This document shows, one piece after another, positions 1-6,693 of a stretch of DNA of 9,980 nt. The notes under the pieces were generated by a model. It ran no database searches and was not told the DNA's origin. It saw nothing but the letters and a program-made list of their open reading frames with translations. Within the stretch, counting starts at the first letter, position 1; the number at the start of each line of letters is the position of its first letter. The translations under genes were made by a program, and so were the position numbers. Source of the stretch: SIG578 sp045543635 (GTDB lineage: Bacteria; Bacillota; Clostridia; Oscillospirales; Ruminococcaceae); the NCBI GenBank assembly GCA_045543635.1, contig JAZQMT010000078.1, forward strand, positions 1 through 9,980, in the 5' to 3' direction.

Positions 1-1512
1 GTTACCGGTAGAACCCTCGATTGAAATGTAGTCACCCTCATTGTAGGTCTTACCAGCGAGAGTAAACTGCTTGTTTTCCTCGTCCATGATGATTTCACCG
101 CAGCCGGAAACACAGCAGGTTCCCATTCCGCGAGCAACAACGGCAGCGTGCGAGGTCATACCGCCGCGAACGGTAAGAATACCCTGAGAGGCTTTCATAC
201 CGGTGATGTCTTCGGGGGAGGTTTCAAGACGAACGAGAACAACCTTCTCACCTCTTGCATTCCAAGCCTCTGCATCTTCAGCAGTAAATACAACTTTACC
301 GCAAGCAGCACCCGGGGATGCACCCAGACCCTTACCTGCAGGAGTTGCAGCCTTAAGAGCCTTCTGGTCAAACTGAGGGTGGAGCAGAGTATCTAAGTTT
401 CTGGGATCGATCATAGCAACAGCCTGCTGCTCGGTAATTCTGCCTTCGTCAACAAGGTCACATGCGATCTTGAGGGCAGCTTTCGCAGTTCTCTTACCAT
501 TTCTGGTCTGAAGCATATAGAGTTTGCCACCCTGAATAGTGAACTCCATATCCTGCATATCGTTATAGTGATTTTCGAGGATTGCACAAACCTTATTGAA
601 TTCTGCAAATGCCTCGGGGAATTTCTCAGCCATCTGTGCAATGGGCATAGGAGTACGAACGCCGGCAACAACGTCCTCACCCTGAGCGTTTACAAGAAAC
701 TCACCCATAAGACCGGGCTCACCGGTTGCGGGGTCACGGGTAAAGGCAACGCCGGTACCGCAATCGTCACCCATATTACCGAATGCCATCATCTGAACAT
801 TAACAGCGGTACCCCAAGAATAAGGAATATCGTTGTCACGGCGATAAACGTTTGCACGGGGATTATCCCAAGAACGGAAAACAGCCTCAACAGCGCCCAT
901 AAGCTGCTCTTTGGGATCGGAGGGGAAATCTTTGCCGATCTTTGCTTTATACTCAGCTTTGAACTGACCTGCAAGAGTTTTGAGATCTTCAGCAGTGAGC
1001 TCGATGTCCTGAGTGACGCCTTTAGCTTCTTTCATTTCATCGATGAGCTGCTCAAAATATTTCTTACCGACTTCCATAACAACGTCGGAATACATCTGGA
1101 TAAATCTTCTGTAGCAGTCATATGCCCAACGGGGGTTACCGGACTTCTCTGCCATGACCTCGACAACCTCTTCATTAAGACCGAGGTTCAGAATGGTGTC
1201 CATCATGCCGGGCATGGAAGCTCTTGCACCGGAACGAACCGAAACAAGAAGGGGGTTCTCTTTATCACCGAATTTCATGCCGGTGATACCTTCCATTTTG
1301 TCAATATACTCCATGATCTCTGCCTGAATATCAGCATTGATCTTTCTGCCGTCCTCATAATACTGGGTGCAGGCTTCGGTGGAAATGGTGAAGCCCTGAG
1401 GAACAGGGAGACCGAGACCGGTCATCTCAGCAAGGTTTGCGCCCTTACCGCCGAGGAGCTCACGCATGGTAGCGTTGCCCTCGCTGAACAAATAAACATA
1501 CTTTTTACTCAA
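1..1512 (-). CDS. ppdK: Pyruvate, phosphate dikinase, N-terminal 504 residues (3' end outside window)
   Basis: Pyruvate phosphate dikinase interconverts PEP, AMP and PPi with pyruvate, ATP and Pi through a swivelling phosphohistidine domain; in anaerobic Clostridia it links glycolysis and gluconeogenesis. The translation reads without a break from a TTG start (MSKKYVYLFSEGNATMREL...). Visible family motifs are LLGGKGANLAEM (about residues 19-30), SVRSGARASMPGMMDT (about 91-106) and FRSWDNPRA in the ATP-grasp region, LQTRNGKRT near its end, and the phosphohistidine motif GGMTSHAAVVARGMG with His at residue 455, the number I recall for the catalytic His of the C. symbiosum enzyme. The Thr two residues before it is the usual target of PPDK regulatory kinases. 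Family length is about 874 residues, so the PEP/pyruvate-binding C-terminal barrel lies beyond the left edge. The TTG start is supported by AGGAGG (1523-1528) 10 nt upstream and by the typical N-terminus; the next in-frame ATG would remove conserved sequence. Confidence 0.97.
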   Translation of the reverse strand, partial: MSKKYVYLFSEGNATMRELLGGKGANLAEMTGLGLPVPQGFTISTEACTQYYEDGRKINADIQAEIMEYIDKMEGITGMKFGDKENPLLVSVRSGARASMPGMMDTILNLGLNEEVVEVMAEKSGNPRWAYDCYRRFIQMYSDVVMEVGKKYFEQLIDEMKEAKGVTQDIELTAEDLKTLAGQFKAEYKAKIGKDFPSDPKEQLMGAVEAVFRSWDNPRANVYRRDNDIPYSWGTAVNVQMMAFGNMGDDCGTGVAFTRDPATGEPGLMGEFLVNAQGEDVVAGVRTPMPIAQMAEKFPEAFAEFNKVCAILENHYNDMQDMEFTIQGGKLYMLQTRNGKRTAKAALKIACDLVDEGRITEQQAVAMIDPRNLDTLLHPQFDQKALKAATPAGKGLGASPGAACGKVVFTAEDAEAWNARGEKVVLVRLETSPEDITGMKASQGILTVRGGMTSHAAVVARGMGTCCVSGCGEIIMDEENKQFTLAGKTYNEGDYISIEGSTGN

Positions 1513-1538
1513 GGATAATCTACCTCCTGATTTTTTTT

Positions 1539-1556
1539 GCGGCATTTTTCTGCCGC
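1539..1556 (-). other. Leader hairpin of ppdK
   Basis: GCGGCA and TGCCGC form a perfect 6-bp GC-rich stem around a 6-nt loop. In the minus-strand transcript it is followed by eight A residues and then the AGGAGG ribosome binding site. There is no U-tract after it on either strand, so it is not an intrinsic terminator. A 5' stabilising or translation-tuning hairpin is the simplest reading. Confidence 0.5.
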
Positions 1557-1585
1557 TTCCCTAACTTATAATTTGCCGTCTAATT

Positions 1586-1614
1586 ATTATAGCAAATACT
1601 TACAAGGATTTCCA
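1586..1614 (-). promoter_or_regulatory. Predicted ppdK promoter
   Basis: On the minus strand a perfect TATAAT (1586-1591) is preceded by TGC, giving an extended -10. A 4/6 match to the -35 box, TGGAAA, lies 17 nt upstream (1609-1614). Transcription would start near 1579 and leave a leader of roughly 65 nt before the TTG start. This is prediction from consensus only. Confidence 0.6.
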
Positions 1615-1672
1615 TAGATTTTTTGAATTTTTTCGATTTTTTGTTAATTTTTTTCAAAAAAACGGCATTCTA

Positions 1673-1701
1673 TTTACAAGGACTGGGAATTATGCAATAA
1701 T
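1673..1701 (+). promoter_or_regulatory. Predicted promoter of the glmU-like/AIM24 unit
   Basis: TTTACA (1673-1678) and AATAAT (1696-1701) are separated by 17 nt, and the -10 is preceded by TGC (extended -10). The predicted start near 1707 falls at the base of the small hairpin at 1706-1720. It is divergent from the ppdK promoter, with about 60 nt between the two -35 boxes. Confidence 0.6.
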
Positions 1702-1705
1702 ATAT

Positions 1706-1720
1706 GCGGGTTTTAACCGC
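1706..1720 (+). other. Possible 5'-terminal mRNA stem-loop before the glmU-like gene
   Basis: GCGG and CCGC can form a 4-bp stem at the predicted 5' end of the transcript. Five A residues and the AAGGAG ribosome binding site (1724-1729) follow immediately. The stem is short, so confidence is low, but the arrangement parallels the ppdK leader on the other strand. Confidence 0.35.
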
Positions 1721-1737
1721 AAAAAGGAGAAAACCTC

Positions 1738-2889
1738 ATGAAAAATGTTTCTTGTGTTATCTTTTCCGTTGATCAAAAAGCGCTTGAGGGAGATGTTTTG
1801 CTTTTTCAATCTTTATCCCATTGGGTGTACTCTGCCGCACTCAATGCGGGAATTGAAAACATTACATCTTACGAGAATAACGAGGCGCTTTGCGAAATTT
1901 TAAAAGCTGAGCAGGTTTTTGCTGTATCTGCACACTGCCCGCTTATCACAAAAGAAATTATCGAGCAAAGTTATCTTTTTCACATCACCTCATCATTTCC
2001 GATTACTGTACTTCGCAGTTCCAACCGAAAGGAGATATGCGCGGCTTGGATTTGCACTGATATTATGAGACCCCAAAATTTTAAACCTTCCCATATTGAA
2101 GCTGTGCTTAAAGAGTTAAATGCCCGCGGGTACAAGAGCGGCACCTATTCAGCAGGGGAAGGAATGGAGCTTTTCTCTGTTCACTCGACACGCGACCTGT
2201 ATCTTGCAAACGAGGCAGCGCGCATCGCCATGATAAACCGCGCAGTGCAAAACGGTGCTGTTATTATGTGTGACAGCGGCATAATCATTTCGCCCGACTC
2301 CCAAATAGATGAAGGCACACTCATCCTGCCCGGCAGCATAATAAGAGGCGGCTCACACATTGGTAAAGGTTGTACCATTGGACCCAATTCGCTTATCGAC
2401 AGCAGCACGATTGCCGACAACTGCGTTATTCATGCAAGTCACATCACCCGTTCCACCGTTGATGAAAAAACTACCATTGGGCCTTTTACACAGCTTCGCC
2501 CCGACAGCCACATTGGCAGGAATGTTAAAATCGGGGACTTTGTTGAAATAAAAAATTCCACAGTAGGAGACAAAACCTCGGTTGCCCACTTAACTTATAT
2601 CGGTGACAGCGATGTCGGCAGAAAAGTAAATTTCGGGTGCGGCACTGTTACTGTTAATTATGACGGAAAGAACAAATACCGCACCACCATCGGGGACTAT
2701 GCCTTTATTGGCTGCAACTCCAATCTTATCGCCCCTGTTAAAATCGGCACAAACGCTTTTACTGCAGCGGGTTCAACGGTAGTTTCGGATGTCCCTGATG
2801 ACAGCCTTTATATCAGTCGTGAAAAAGAACAGCGCATTATTCAAGGCTGGGTAGACAAAAAACTCGGCCACAGAAGGTGGCAAGAATAA
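1738..2889 (+). CDS. GlmU-like protein: intact left-handed beta-helix acetyltransferase domain, degenerate uridyltransferase domain
   Basis: Full GlmU (about 455-460 aa) acetylates glucosamine-1-phosphate and then uridylates it to UDP-GlcNAc in the cytoplasm. This 383-aa protein keeps the C-terminal half: hexapeptide repeats (about 180-350), LRP with Arg254, EIKNS with Lys272, AHLTYIGD with His284 (the catalytic His position), NFGCGTVTVNYDGKNKYRT and the APVKIG...AAGSTVV end. The N-terminal half (1-165) aligns only as a relic. The LAAGxGTRM nucleotide-binding loop is replaced by IFSVDQKAL, the metal-binding GDxPL is AHCPL, and the central GYGR...NTGIY block is missing, which accounts for the roughly 75-residue deficit. 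Acetyltransferase activity is therefore plausible and uridyltransferase activity unlikely. AAGGAG lies 8 nt before the ATG. The AIM24-family gene follows after 36 nt with no terminator. Alternatively it may be a paralogue acetylating another amino-sugar phosphate, with a complete glmU elsewhere. Confidence 0.85.
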   Translation: MKNVSCVIFSVDQKALEGDVLLFQSLSHWVYSAALNAGIENITSYENNEALCEILKAEQVFAVSAHCPLITKEIIEQSYLFHITSSFPITVLRSSNRKEICAAWICTDIMRPQNFKPSHIEAVLKELNARGYKSGTYSAGEGMELFSVHSTRDLYLANEAARIAMINRAVQNGAVIMCDSGIIISPDSQIDEGTLILPGSIIRGGSHIGKGCTIGPNSLIDSSTIADNCVIHASHITRSTVDEKTTIGPFTQLRPDSHIGRNVKIGDFVEIKNSTVGDKTSVAHLTYIGDSDVGRKVNFGCGTVTVNYDGKNKYRTTIGDYAFIGCNSNLIAPVKIGTNAFTAAGSTVVSDVPDDSLYISREKEQRIIQGWVDKKLGHRRWQE

Positions 2890-2925
2890 TTTTTTAGATA
2901 TTATAATAAAAAAGGAGTGTATTTT

Positions 2926-3606
2926 ATGAAGTACAATATCACAGGAGAGCCCTTATCTGTTGTTATTTGCGATCTTGAGCAGGGCGAAAGCATGATTACA
3001 GAGCGCGGCAGCATGAGCTGGATGAGCATAAACATGAAAATGGAAACCACCAGCAACGGCGGCATCGGAAAGGCTCTGGGCAGAATGTTTGCCGGAGAAG
3101 CCATTTTTCAAAACCGCTTCACCGCTGTAAATGGTGCCGGACAAATTGCATTTGCTGCAAGCTTTCCGGGTTCGATAAAGGTATTTAATATTGCACCCGG
3201 AAACGAGCTTATTGTTCAGAAAAGCGGTTTTTTGGCAAGTGAGCCGGGCGTTAACCTCTCGGTGCATTTTCAAAAGAAGTTGGGTGCGGGATTTTTCGGT
3301 GGCGAAGGCTTTATCATGCAAAAGCTTTCGGGCTTGGGAACAGCGTTTATTGAAATTGACGGTCATGCCTGCGAATATCATTTGGAGGCAGGACAGTCCA
3401 TGATCGTGGACACCGGTTATCTTGCCGCAATGGACGCAACCTGTTCTATGGAAGTCGTTACCGTACCCGGCGTGAAAAACATGTTCTTCGGCGGCGAAGG
3501 CATTTTCCACACCGTTGTAAAAGGTCCCGGCAAGGTAATTTTACAAACCATGCCGATAAACGCCTTTGCGGGAACTCTGCGCCCCTTCCTCCCCTCCTCC
3601 AAATAA
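2926..3606 (+). CDS. AIM24 family protein (TIGR00266-type, function unknown)
   Basis: This 226-aa protein belongs to the AIM24/TIGR00266 family, named after a yeast mitochondrial inner-membrane biogenesis protein; the bacterial role is not established. Hallmarks are the glycine-rich blocks ESMITERGSMSWMS near residue 25, GKALGRMFAGE, the long FPGSIKVFNIAPGNELIVQ strand region, and the paired FFGGEGFIMQKLSG and NMFFGGEGIF motifs in the second half, consistent with a repeated beta-sandwich fold. There is no signal peptide or membrane helix. The ATG at 2926 is chosen because AAGGAG (2912-2917) lies 8 nt upstream; the in-frame GTG at 2917 overlaps that site. It is probably co-transcribed with the GlmU-like gene and is followed by a strong terminator. 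Family call is firm, function unknown. Confidence 0.92.
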   Translation: MKYNITGEPLSVVICDLEQGESMITERGSMSWMSINMKMETTSNGGIGKALGRMFAGEAIFQNRFTAVNGAGQIAFAASFPGSIKVFNIAPGNELIVQKSGFLASEPGVNLSVHFQKKLGAGFFGGEGFIMQKLSGLGTAFIEIDGHACEYHLEAGQSMIVDTGYLAAMDATCSMEVVTVPGVKNMFFGGEGIFHTVVKGPGKVILQTMPINAFAGTLRPFLPSSK

Positions 3607-3628
3607 AAGAAAATCTCATACTTTGCTT

Positions 3629-3665
3629 AGAGAGACGCCTTTTTATGAAGCGTCTCTCTGTTTTT
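3629..3665 (+). terminator. Rho-independent terminator after the AIM24 gene
   Basis: AGAGAGACGC (3629-3638) pairs perfectly with GCGTCTCTCT (3650-3659) around an 11-nt loop. A G and five T residues (3661-3665) follow. It lies 22 nt after the stop codon. There is no T-run on the minus side, so it serves the plus-strand unit. Confidence 0.92.
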
Positions 3666-3669
3666 ATAT

Positions 3670-3703
3670 AAAAATGACACCTTGCTTTTACGCAAAGTGT
3701 CAT
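3670..3703 (-). terminator. Likely terminator of the asd-dapA-dapB operon
   Basis: ATGACAC (3674-3680) pairs with GTGTCAT (3697-3703). A further TTGC/GCAA extension beyond one mismatch gives an 11-bp stem with a 6-nt loop. Read on the minus strand it is followed by TTTTATAT, a short interrupted U-tract. It lies about 85 nt beyond the dapB stop, so it fits as the minus-strand terminator, weaker than the adjacent plus-strand one. Confidence 0.65.
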
Positions 3704-3786
3704 AAAATCTTAATATAATTTGAGATTACTATAAAAGTACCTGTCAAAAACAAAAGCTTTCTTTTTTTACTGTAGAATGATTTTTG

Positions 3787-4536
3787 TTATTTCAGCATAT
3801 CACTCATTTGGTAAAGACCGGCAGGTTTTCCGATTAAAAAACGAGCAGCATTTACTGCACCGACAGCAAAGACTTCTTTAGAAGTTGCGCTATGTTTAAG
3901 GCTGATACATTCATCATGCCCCGCAAAGATGACCTCATGCTCGCCTACAATATTTCCGCCGCGCACCGCATGAATACCGATCTCACTTTTTTCCCGCTTT
4001 TGGCGGACACTTTGTCTATCGTAAACATAACGGTACTGCTCGTTGGATACAGCATTTATGGCATTTGCAAGCATAAGTGCCGTTCCGCTCGGAGCATCGA
4101 CCTTTTGGTTATGATGTTTCTCAATAATCTCAATGTCAAAATCCGCCCCTAAAATCACAGCCGCTTTTTTACAAAGCTCAAGCAAAAGATTTACACCGAG
4201 GGACATATTTGCCGAAAAAAAGACAGCGACCTCTTTGGCTGCTTTATGGATAGCAGCTATCTGCTCCTCTGAAAGACCTGTTGTACAAATAACAGCAGGC
4301 GTTTTTGTTTTTACGGCATACTGTAAAAGGTCATTTGTTACGCTGGGATGAGAAAAATCAATAATACAGTCATACCCTTTTTCCAACTGAGAAAAGCTGC
4401 TGAAACACTTTTCCGTTTCTTTTCCTTTAAGAAAAGCATCCACACAGCAGGCAATTTTAATTTCACTGCCCTCTGCCGCAGCCTTAACAGCTTTGCCCAT
4501 TTTTCCTTCACTGCCGCAAAGCAAAACTTCAGACAT
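3787..4536 (-). CDS. dapB: 4-hydroxy-tetrahydrodipicolinate reductase
   Basis: DapB reduces 4-hydroxy-tetrahydrodipicolinate to tetrahydrodipicolinate with NAD(P)H, the step after DapA in lysine and meso-diaminopimelate synthesis. The 249-aa protein shows the dinucleotide-binding GSEGKMG loop (8-14), the IDFSHP and TTGLSE strands, and the diagnostic substrate-binding EKHHNQKVDAPSGTA (139-153) with the catalytic His pair and Lys145, then GGNIVGEHEVIF (193-204). Length is typical for the compact Gram-positive form. The ATG has AAGGAG (4544-4549) 7 nt upstream, and that site overlaps the dapA stop codon, so the two genes are likely translationally coupled. It is the last gene of the operon. Confidence 0.97.
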   Translation of the reverse strand: MSEVLLCGSEGKMGKAVKAAAEGSEIKIACCVDAFLKGKETEKCFSSFSQLEKGYDCIIDFSHPSVTNDLLQYAVKTKTPAVICTTGLSEEQIAAIHKAAKEVAVFFSANMSLGVNLLLELCKKAAVILGADFDIEIIEKHHNQKVDAPSGTALMLANAINAVSNEQYRYVYDRQSVRQKREKSEIGIHAVRGGNIVGEHEVIFAGHDECISLKHSATSKEVFAVGAVNAARFLIGKPAGLYQMSDMLK

Positions 4537-4547
4537 AATAAAACTCC

Positions 4548-5438
4548 TTATTTTATGAGGTTATGAAGACTGAGTTCTTTTTTAATGAGCTTTAACTTCT
4601 CAGGTGTCGTCTCACACATTGGAAGCCGGTATCCTCCGACCTCAAAGCCCATCATATTTAGAGCTGCCTTAACGGGAATGGGATTGACATCGCAAAAAAG
4701 CGCGCCGACCAGCCCGATAAGAGAAATCTGCAAATCACGGCTTTCCTCAATTTTACCTTCAAAGAAAAGCCGGCAGATGTCATGCGTCTCCCGAGGCATC
4801 ACATTGGAAAGCACCGAAATAACGCCGATTCCGCCCAGAGACAATATAGGCACGATCTGATCGTCATTCCCCGAATAAATGCTAAGCTCATCGCCGCAGA
4901 GCGCACGAATTTTGGCAATAGCCGAAATATCTCCGCTCGCCTCTTTTGTTGCAACAATGTTGGGGTGCTTGGAAAGCTGCTGATAGGTCTCAGCCTGAAT
5001 ATTGCAACCCGTTCTGGAGGGAACATTGTAAAGCACTATCGGCAAATCGGTAGCATCGGCAATGCTGTTATAGTGGCGAACAAGCCCCTGCTGCGAAGCC
5101 TTATTATAATAAGGGGTAACGCAAAGAATACCGTCCACCCCTGCTTTTTTGGCTTCTTTCGCCATCATCACAGCATATGCGGTGTGGTTACTGCCGACGC
5201 CTGTAATAACAGGAATTCTGCCCGCAGTTTTCTCTACGGCAAAATTGATGCACCTTATATGCTCATCGGTTTCCAGAGTAGAAGTTTCGCCGGTAGTTCC
5301 GCAGATAATGATACAATCGGTGCCGCCTGCAATCTGAAAGTCAATCAGTTCACCGAGCTTTTGGAAATTCACCGACCCGTCCTGATGCATGGGAGTGACA
5401 AGTGCAACCCCCGCGCCCTTAAAAATCCTTTTTTTCAT
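4548..5438 (-). CDS. dapA: 4-hydroxy-tetrahydrodipicolinate synthase
   Basis: DapA condenses pyruvate with aspartate semialdehyde, the committed step towards diaminopimelate. The protein shows GTTGETSTL with the active-site Thr pair, TPYYNK, LYNVPSRTG with the catalytic Tyr (residue 137 from this start), and TKEASGD with the Schiff-base Lys (165). I chose the second of two nearby ATGs (5438, giving 296 aa) because GGAG (5448-5451) is 9 nt from it but only 3 nt from the upstream ATG at 5444, which would give 298 aa. It sits between asd, which makes its substrate (44 nt upstream of this start), and dapB, which uses its product (11 nt downstream). Two positions that contact inhibitory lysine in E. 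coli DapA differ here; see findings. Confidence 0.97.
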   Translation of the reverse strand: MKKRIFKGAGVALVTPMHQDGSVNFQKLGELIDFQIAGGTDCIIICGTTGETSTLETDEHIRCINFAVEKTAGRIPVITGVGSNHTAYAVMMAKEAKKAGVDGILCVTPYYNKASQQGLVRHYNSIADATDLPIVLYNVPSRTGCNIQAETYQQLSKHPNIVATKEASGDISAIAKIRALCGDELSIYSGNDDQIVPILSLGGIGVISVLSNVMPRETHDICRLFFEGKIEESRDLQISLIGLVGALFCDVNPIPVKAALNMMGFEVGGYRLPMCETTPEKLKLIKKELSLHNLIK

Positions 5439-5482
5439 AGACATCTACTCCCCTTTCGTTGCGATATATTCCTATAAGTATA

Positions 5483-6559
5483 TTAATCAAAAAAGCCTTT
5501 ATCGGCAAGAAGCTCCGCCATTAACACTGCGCCGCCAGCCGCTCCGCGCAAGGTGTTATGTGCAAGGCCGACAAACTTATAATCATACTGACTGTCCTCA
5601 CGCAGACGACCGATAGATACAGCCATTCCGCGCTCAAGCTCGCGCTCGGTTTTGGTTTGCGGACGGTCCTCCTCCTCAAAATAGTGGAGGAATTTCTTAG
5701 GAGCAAGCGGCAGATTGCGCTTTTGTGCCTCGCCCTCAAAGTTATTCCATCGCTCAATAATTTGCTCTTTGGTGGGTTTATTTTCAAACTCAACAAAAAC
5801 AGCTGCCATATGCCCGTCGGTTACCGGAACACGGATACATTGTGCAGTAAGCTGCGGCTCTTTTGCGGGAACAATTTCACCGCCCTCGACCTTGCCCCAG
5901 ATTTTAAGGGGCTCTTTCTCGCTCTTTTCCTCCTCGCCGCCGATATAAGGAATAACATTATCCACCATTTCAGGCCAGCGCTCAAAGGTTTTGCCCGCTC
6001 CCGAAATTGCCTGATAGGTGCAAACCAGAACACGCTTGGGCTTAAATTCCATAAGCGGCCCGATTGCAGGAACATAGCTTTGCAGCGAACAATTCGATTT
6101 AACAGCGATAAAACCGCGTTTTGTGCCGAGTCTCTTTTTTTGCGCCTCAATAACATCGGTATGATCGGCATTGAGCTCGGGGATTATCATGGGAACATCA
6201 GGTGTCCACCTGTGTGCCGAGTTGTTGGAAACGATAGGACATTCGGCTTTTGCATATTTTTCCTCGAGAGCGCGTGTCTCCTCTTTATTTAAGCTGACTG
6301 CACAGAATGCAAAATCAACCTGTGCGGCAATCTCCTCGACCTGTGCAGCATCAACGACCTGCATAGCCTTAAACTTTTCGGGGATAGGCGCAGTCATAGC
6401 CCATCTATCTGCCACAGCCTCCTCAAAGCTTTTTCCTGCTGAGCGGCCGGAAGCTGCCAGCACCTTTACCTCAAACCAAGGATGCTCGGAGAGAAGCAGG
6501 CAAAACCTCTGCCCAACCATTCCGGTTGCACCGATTATTGCAACATTATACTTTTTCAT
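5483..6559 (-). CDS. asd: Aspartate-semialdehyde dehydrogenase (archaeal/fungal-type branch)
   Basis: This enzyme reduces L-4-aspartyl phosphate to aspartate semialdehyde with NADPH, the branch-point supply for lysine/DAP, threonine and methionine. The 358-aa protein has an N-terminal Rossmann loop GATGMVGQRF (10-19), SNNSAHRW, the catalytic KSNCSLQ with Cys157, AISGAGK (184-190) and the substrate-binding RVPVTDGH with Arg243 and His250. The sequence pattern (SNCSLQ rather than NCTTIQ, and the GLAHNTLRGAAGGAVLMAELL end) matches the branch of archaea, fungi and many Clostridia, not the E. coli type. The ATG has GGAGG (6567-6571) 7 nt upstream. It is the first gene of the operon and diverges from queA. 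Confidence 0.96.
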   Translation of the reverse strand: MKKYNVAIIGATGMVGQRFCLLLSEHPWFEVKVLAASGRSAGKSFEEAVADRWAMTAPIPEKFKAMQVVDAAQVEEIAAQVDFAFCAVSLNKEETRALEEKYAKAECPIVSNNSAHRWTPDVPMIIPELNADHTDVIEAQKKRLGTKRGFIAVKSNCSLQSYVPAIGPLMEFKPKRVLVCTYQAISGAGKTFERWPEMVDNVIPYIGGEEEKSEKEPLKIWGKVEGGEIVPAKEPQLTAQCIRVPVTDGHMAAVFVEFENKPTKEQIIERWNNFEGEAQKRNLPLAPKKFLHYFEEEDRPQTKTERELERGMAVSIGRLREDSQYDYKFVGLAHNTLRGAAGGAVLMAELLADKGFFD

Positions 6560-6595
6560 AACTCTACCTCCACCATAACAAAAAACCGAAAACGC

Positions 6596-6614
6596 TTGAA
6601 ATTATAAATTTCAA
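6596..6614 (-). repeat. Inverted repeat in the asd leader
   Basis: TTGAAATT and AATTTCAA form a perfect 8-bp dyad around a 3-nt loop, about 40-55 nt into the predicted asd leader. The T-run that follows on the minus strand is offset by about 10 nt, so an efficient terminator is unlikely. It could be a weak mRNA hairpin or a repressor site just downstream of the asd start point. Confidence 0.4.
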
Positions 6615-6630
6615 CTCGCTAAAATTGTTA

Positions 6631-6659
6631 TTGATTTACACCTTTTTTAATAGTATAAT
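6631..6659 (+). promoter_or_regulatory. Predicted queA promoter
   Basis: TTGATT (6631-6636) is followed at 17 nt by a perfect TATAAT (6654-6659). Transcription would start near 6666 and leave a leader of about 100 nt. The -10 box overlaps that of the asd promoter on the opposite strand by two base pairs. Confidence 0.7.
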
Positions 6660-6686
6660 AATATCACCTATGGGCCCTAAAGTCAA
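6658..6686 (-). promoter_or_regulatory. Predicted asd-dapA-dapB promoter
   Basis: On the minus strand TTGACT (6681-6686) is followed at 17 nt by TATTAT (6658-6663). These are 5/6 matches to each consensus box. The start point would be near 6651, with a leader of about 90 nt. A GGGCCC palindrome (6672-6677) sits in the spacer. I saw no lysine riboswitch or T-box signature in the leader, which is too short for either. Confidence 0.68.
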
Positions 6687-6693
6687 TTTCTTT

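Noticed and set aside
568..1518. A 316-codon open frame on the plus strand opposite ppdK
   Set aside because: It lies entirely over the well-conserved ppdK coding sequence, has no recognisable protein family, and mirrors the codon structure of the real gene.
2917..2925. GTG start of the AIM24 gene
   Set aside because: It overlaps the AAGGAG ribosome binding site; the ATG at 2926 has proper spacing and the usual N-terminus.
5439..5444. Upstream ATG start for dapA
   Set aside because: The ribosome binding site would be only 3 nt away, whereas the next in-frame ATG has 9-nt spacing. The difference is just two residues, so this remains a close call.
4782..5477. A 231-codon open frame on the plus strand opposite dapA
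   Set aside because: It is antisense to a clear dapA, resembles no family, and is explained by codon bias of the true gene.
6560..6651. Lysine riboswitch or T-box in the asd leader
   Set aside because: The predicted leader of about 90 nt is too short and shows none of the conserved core elements I would expect; only a simple AT-rich dyad is present.
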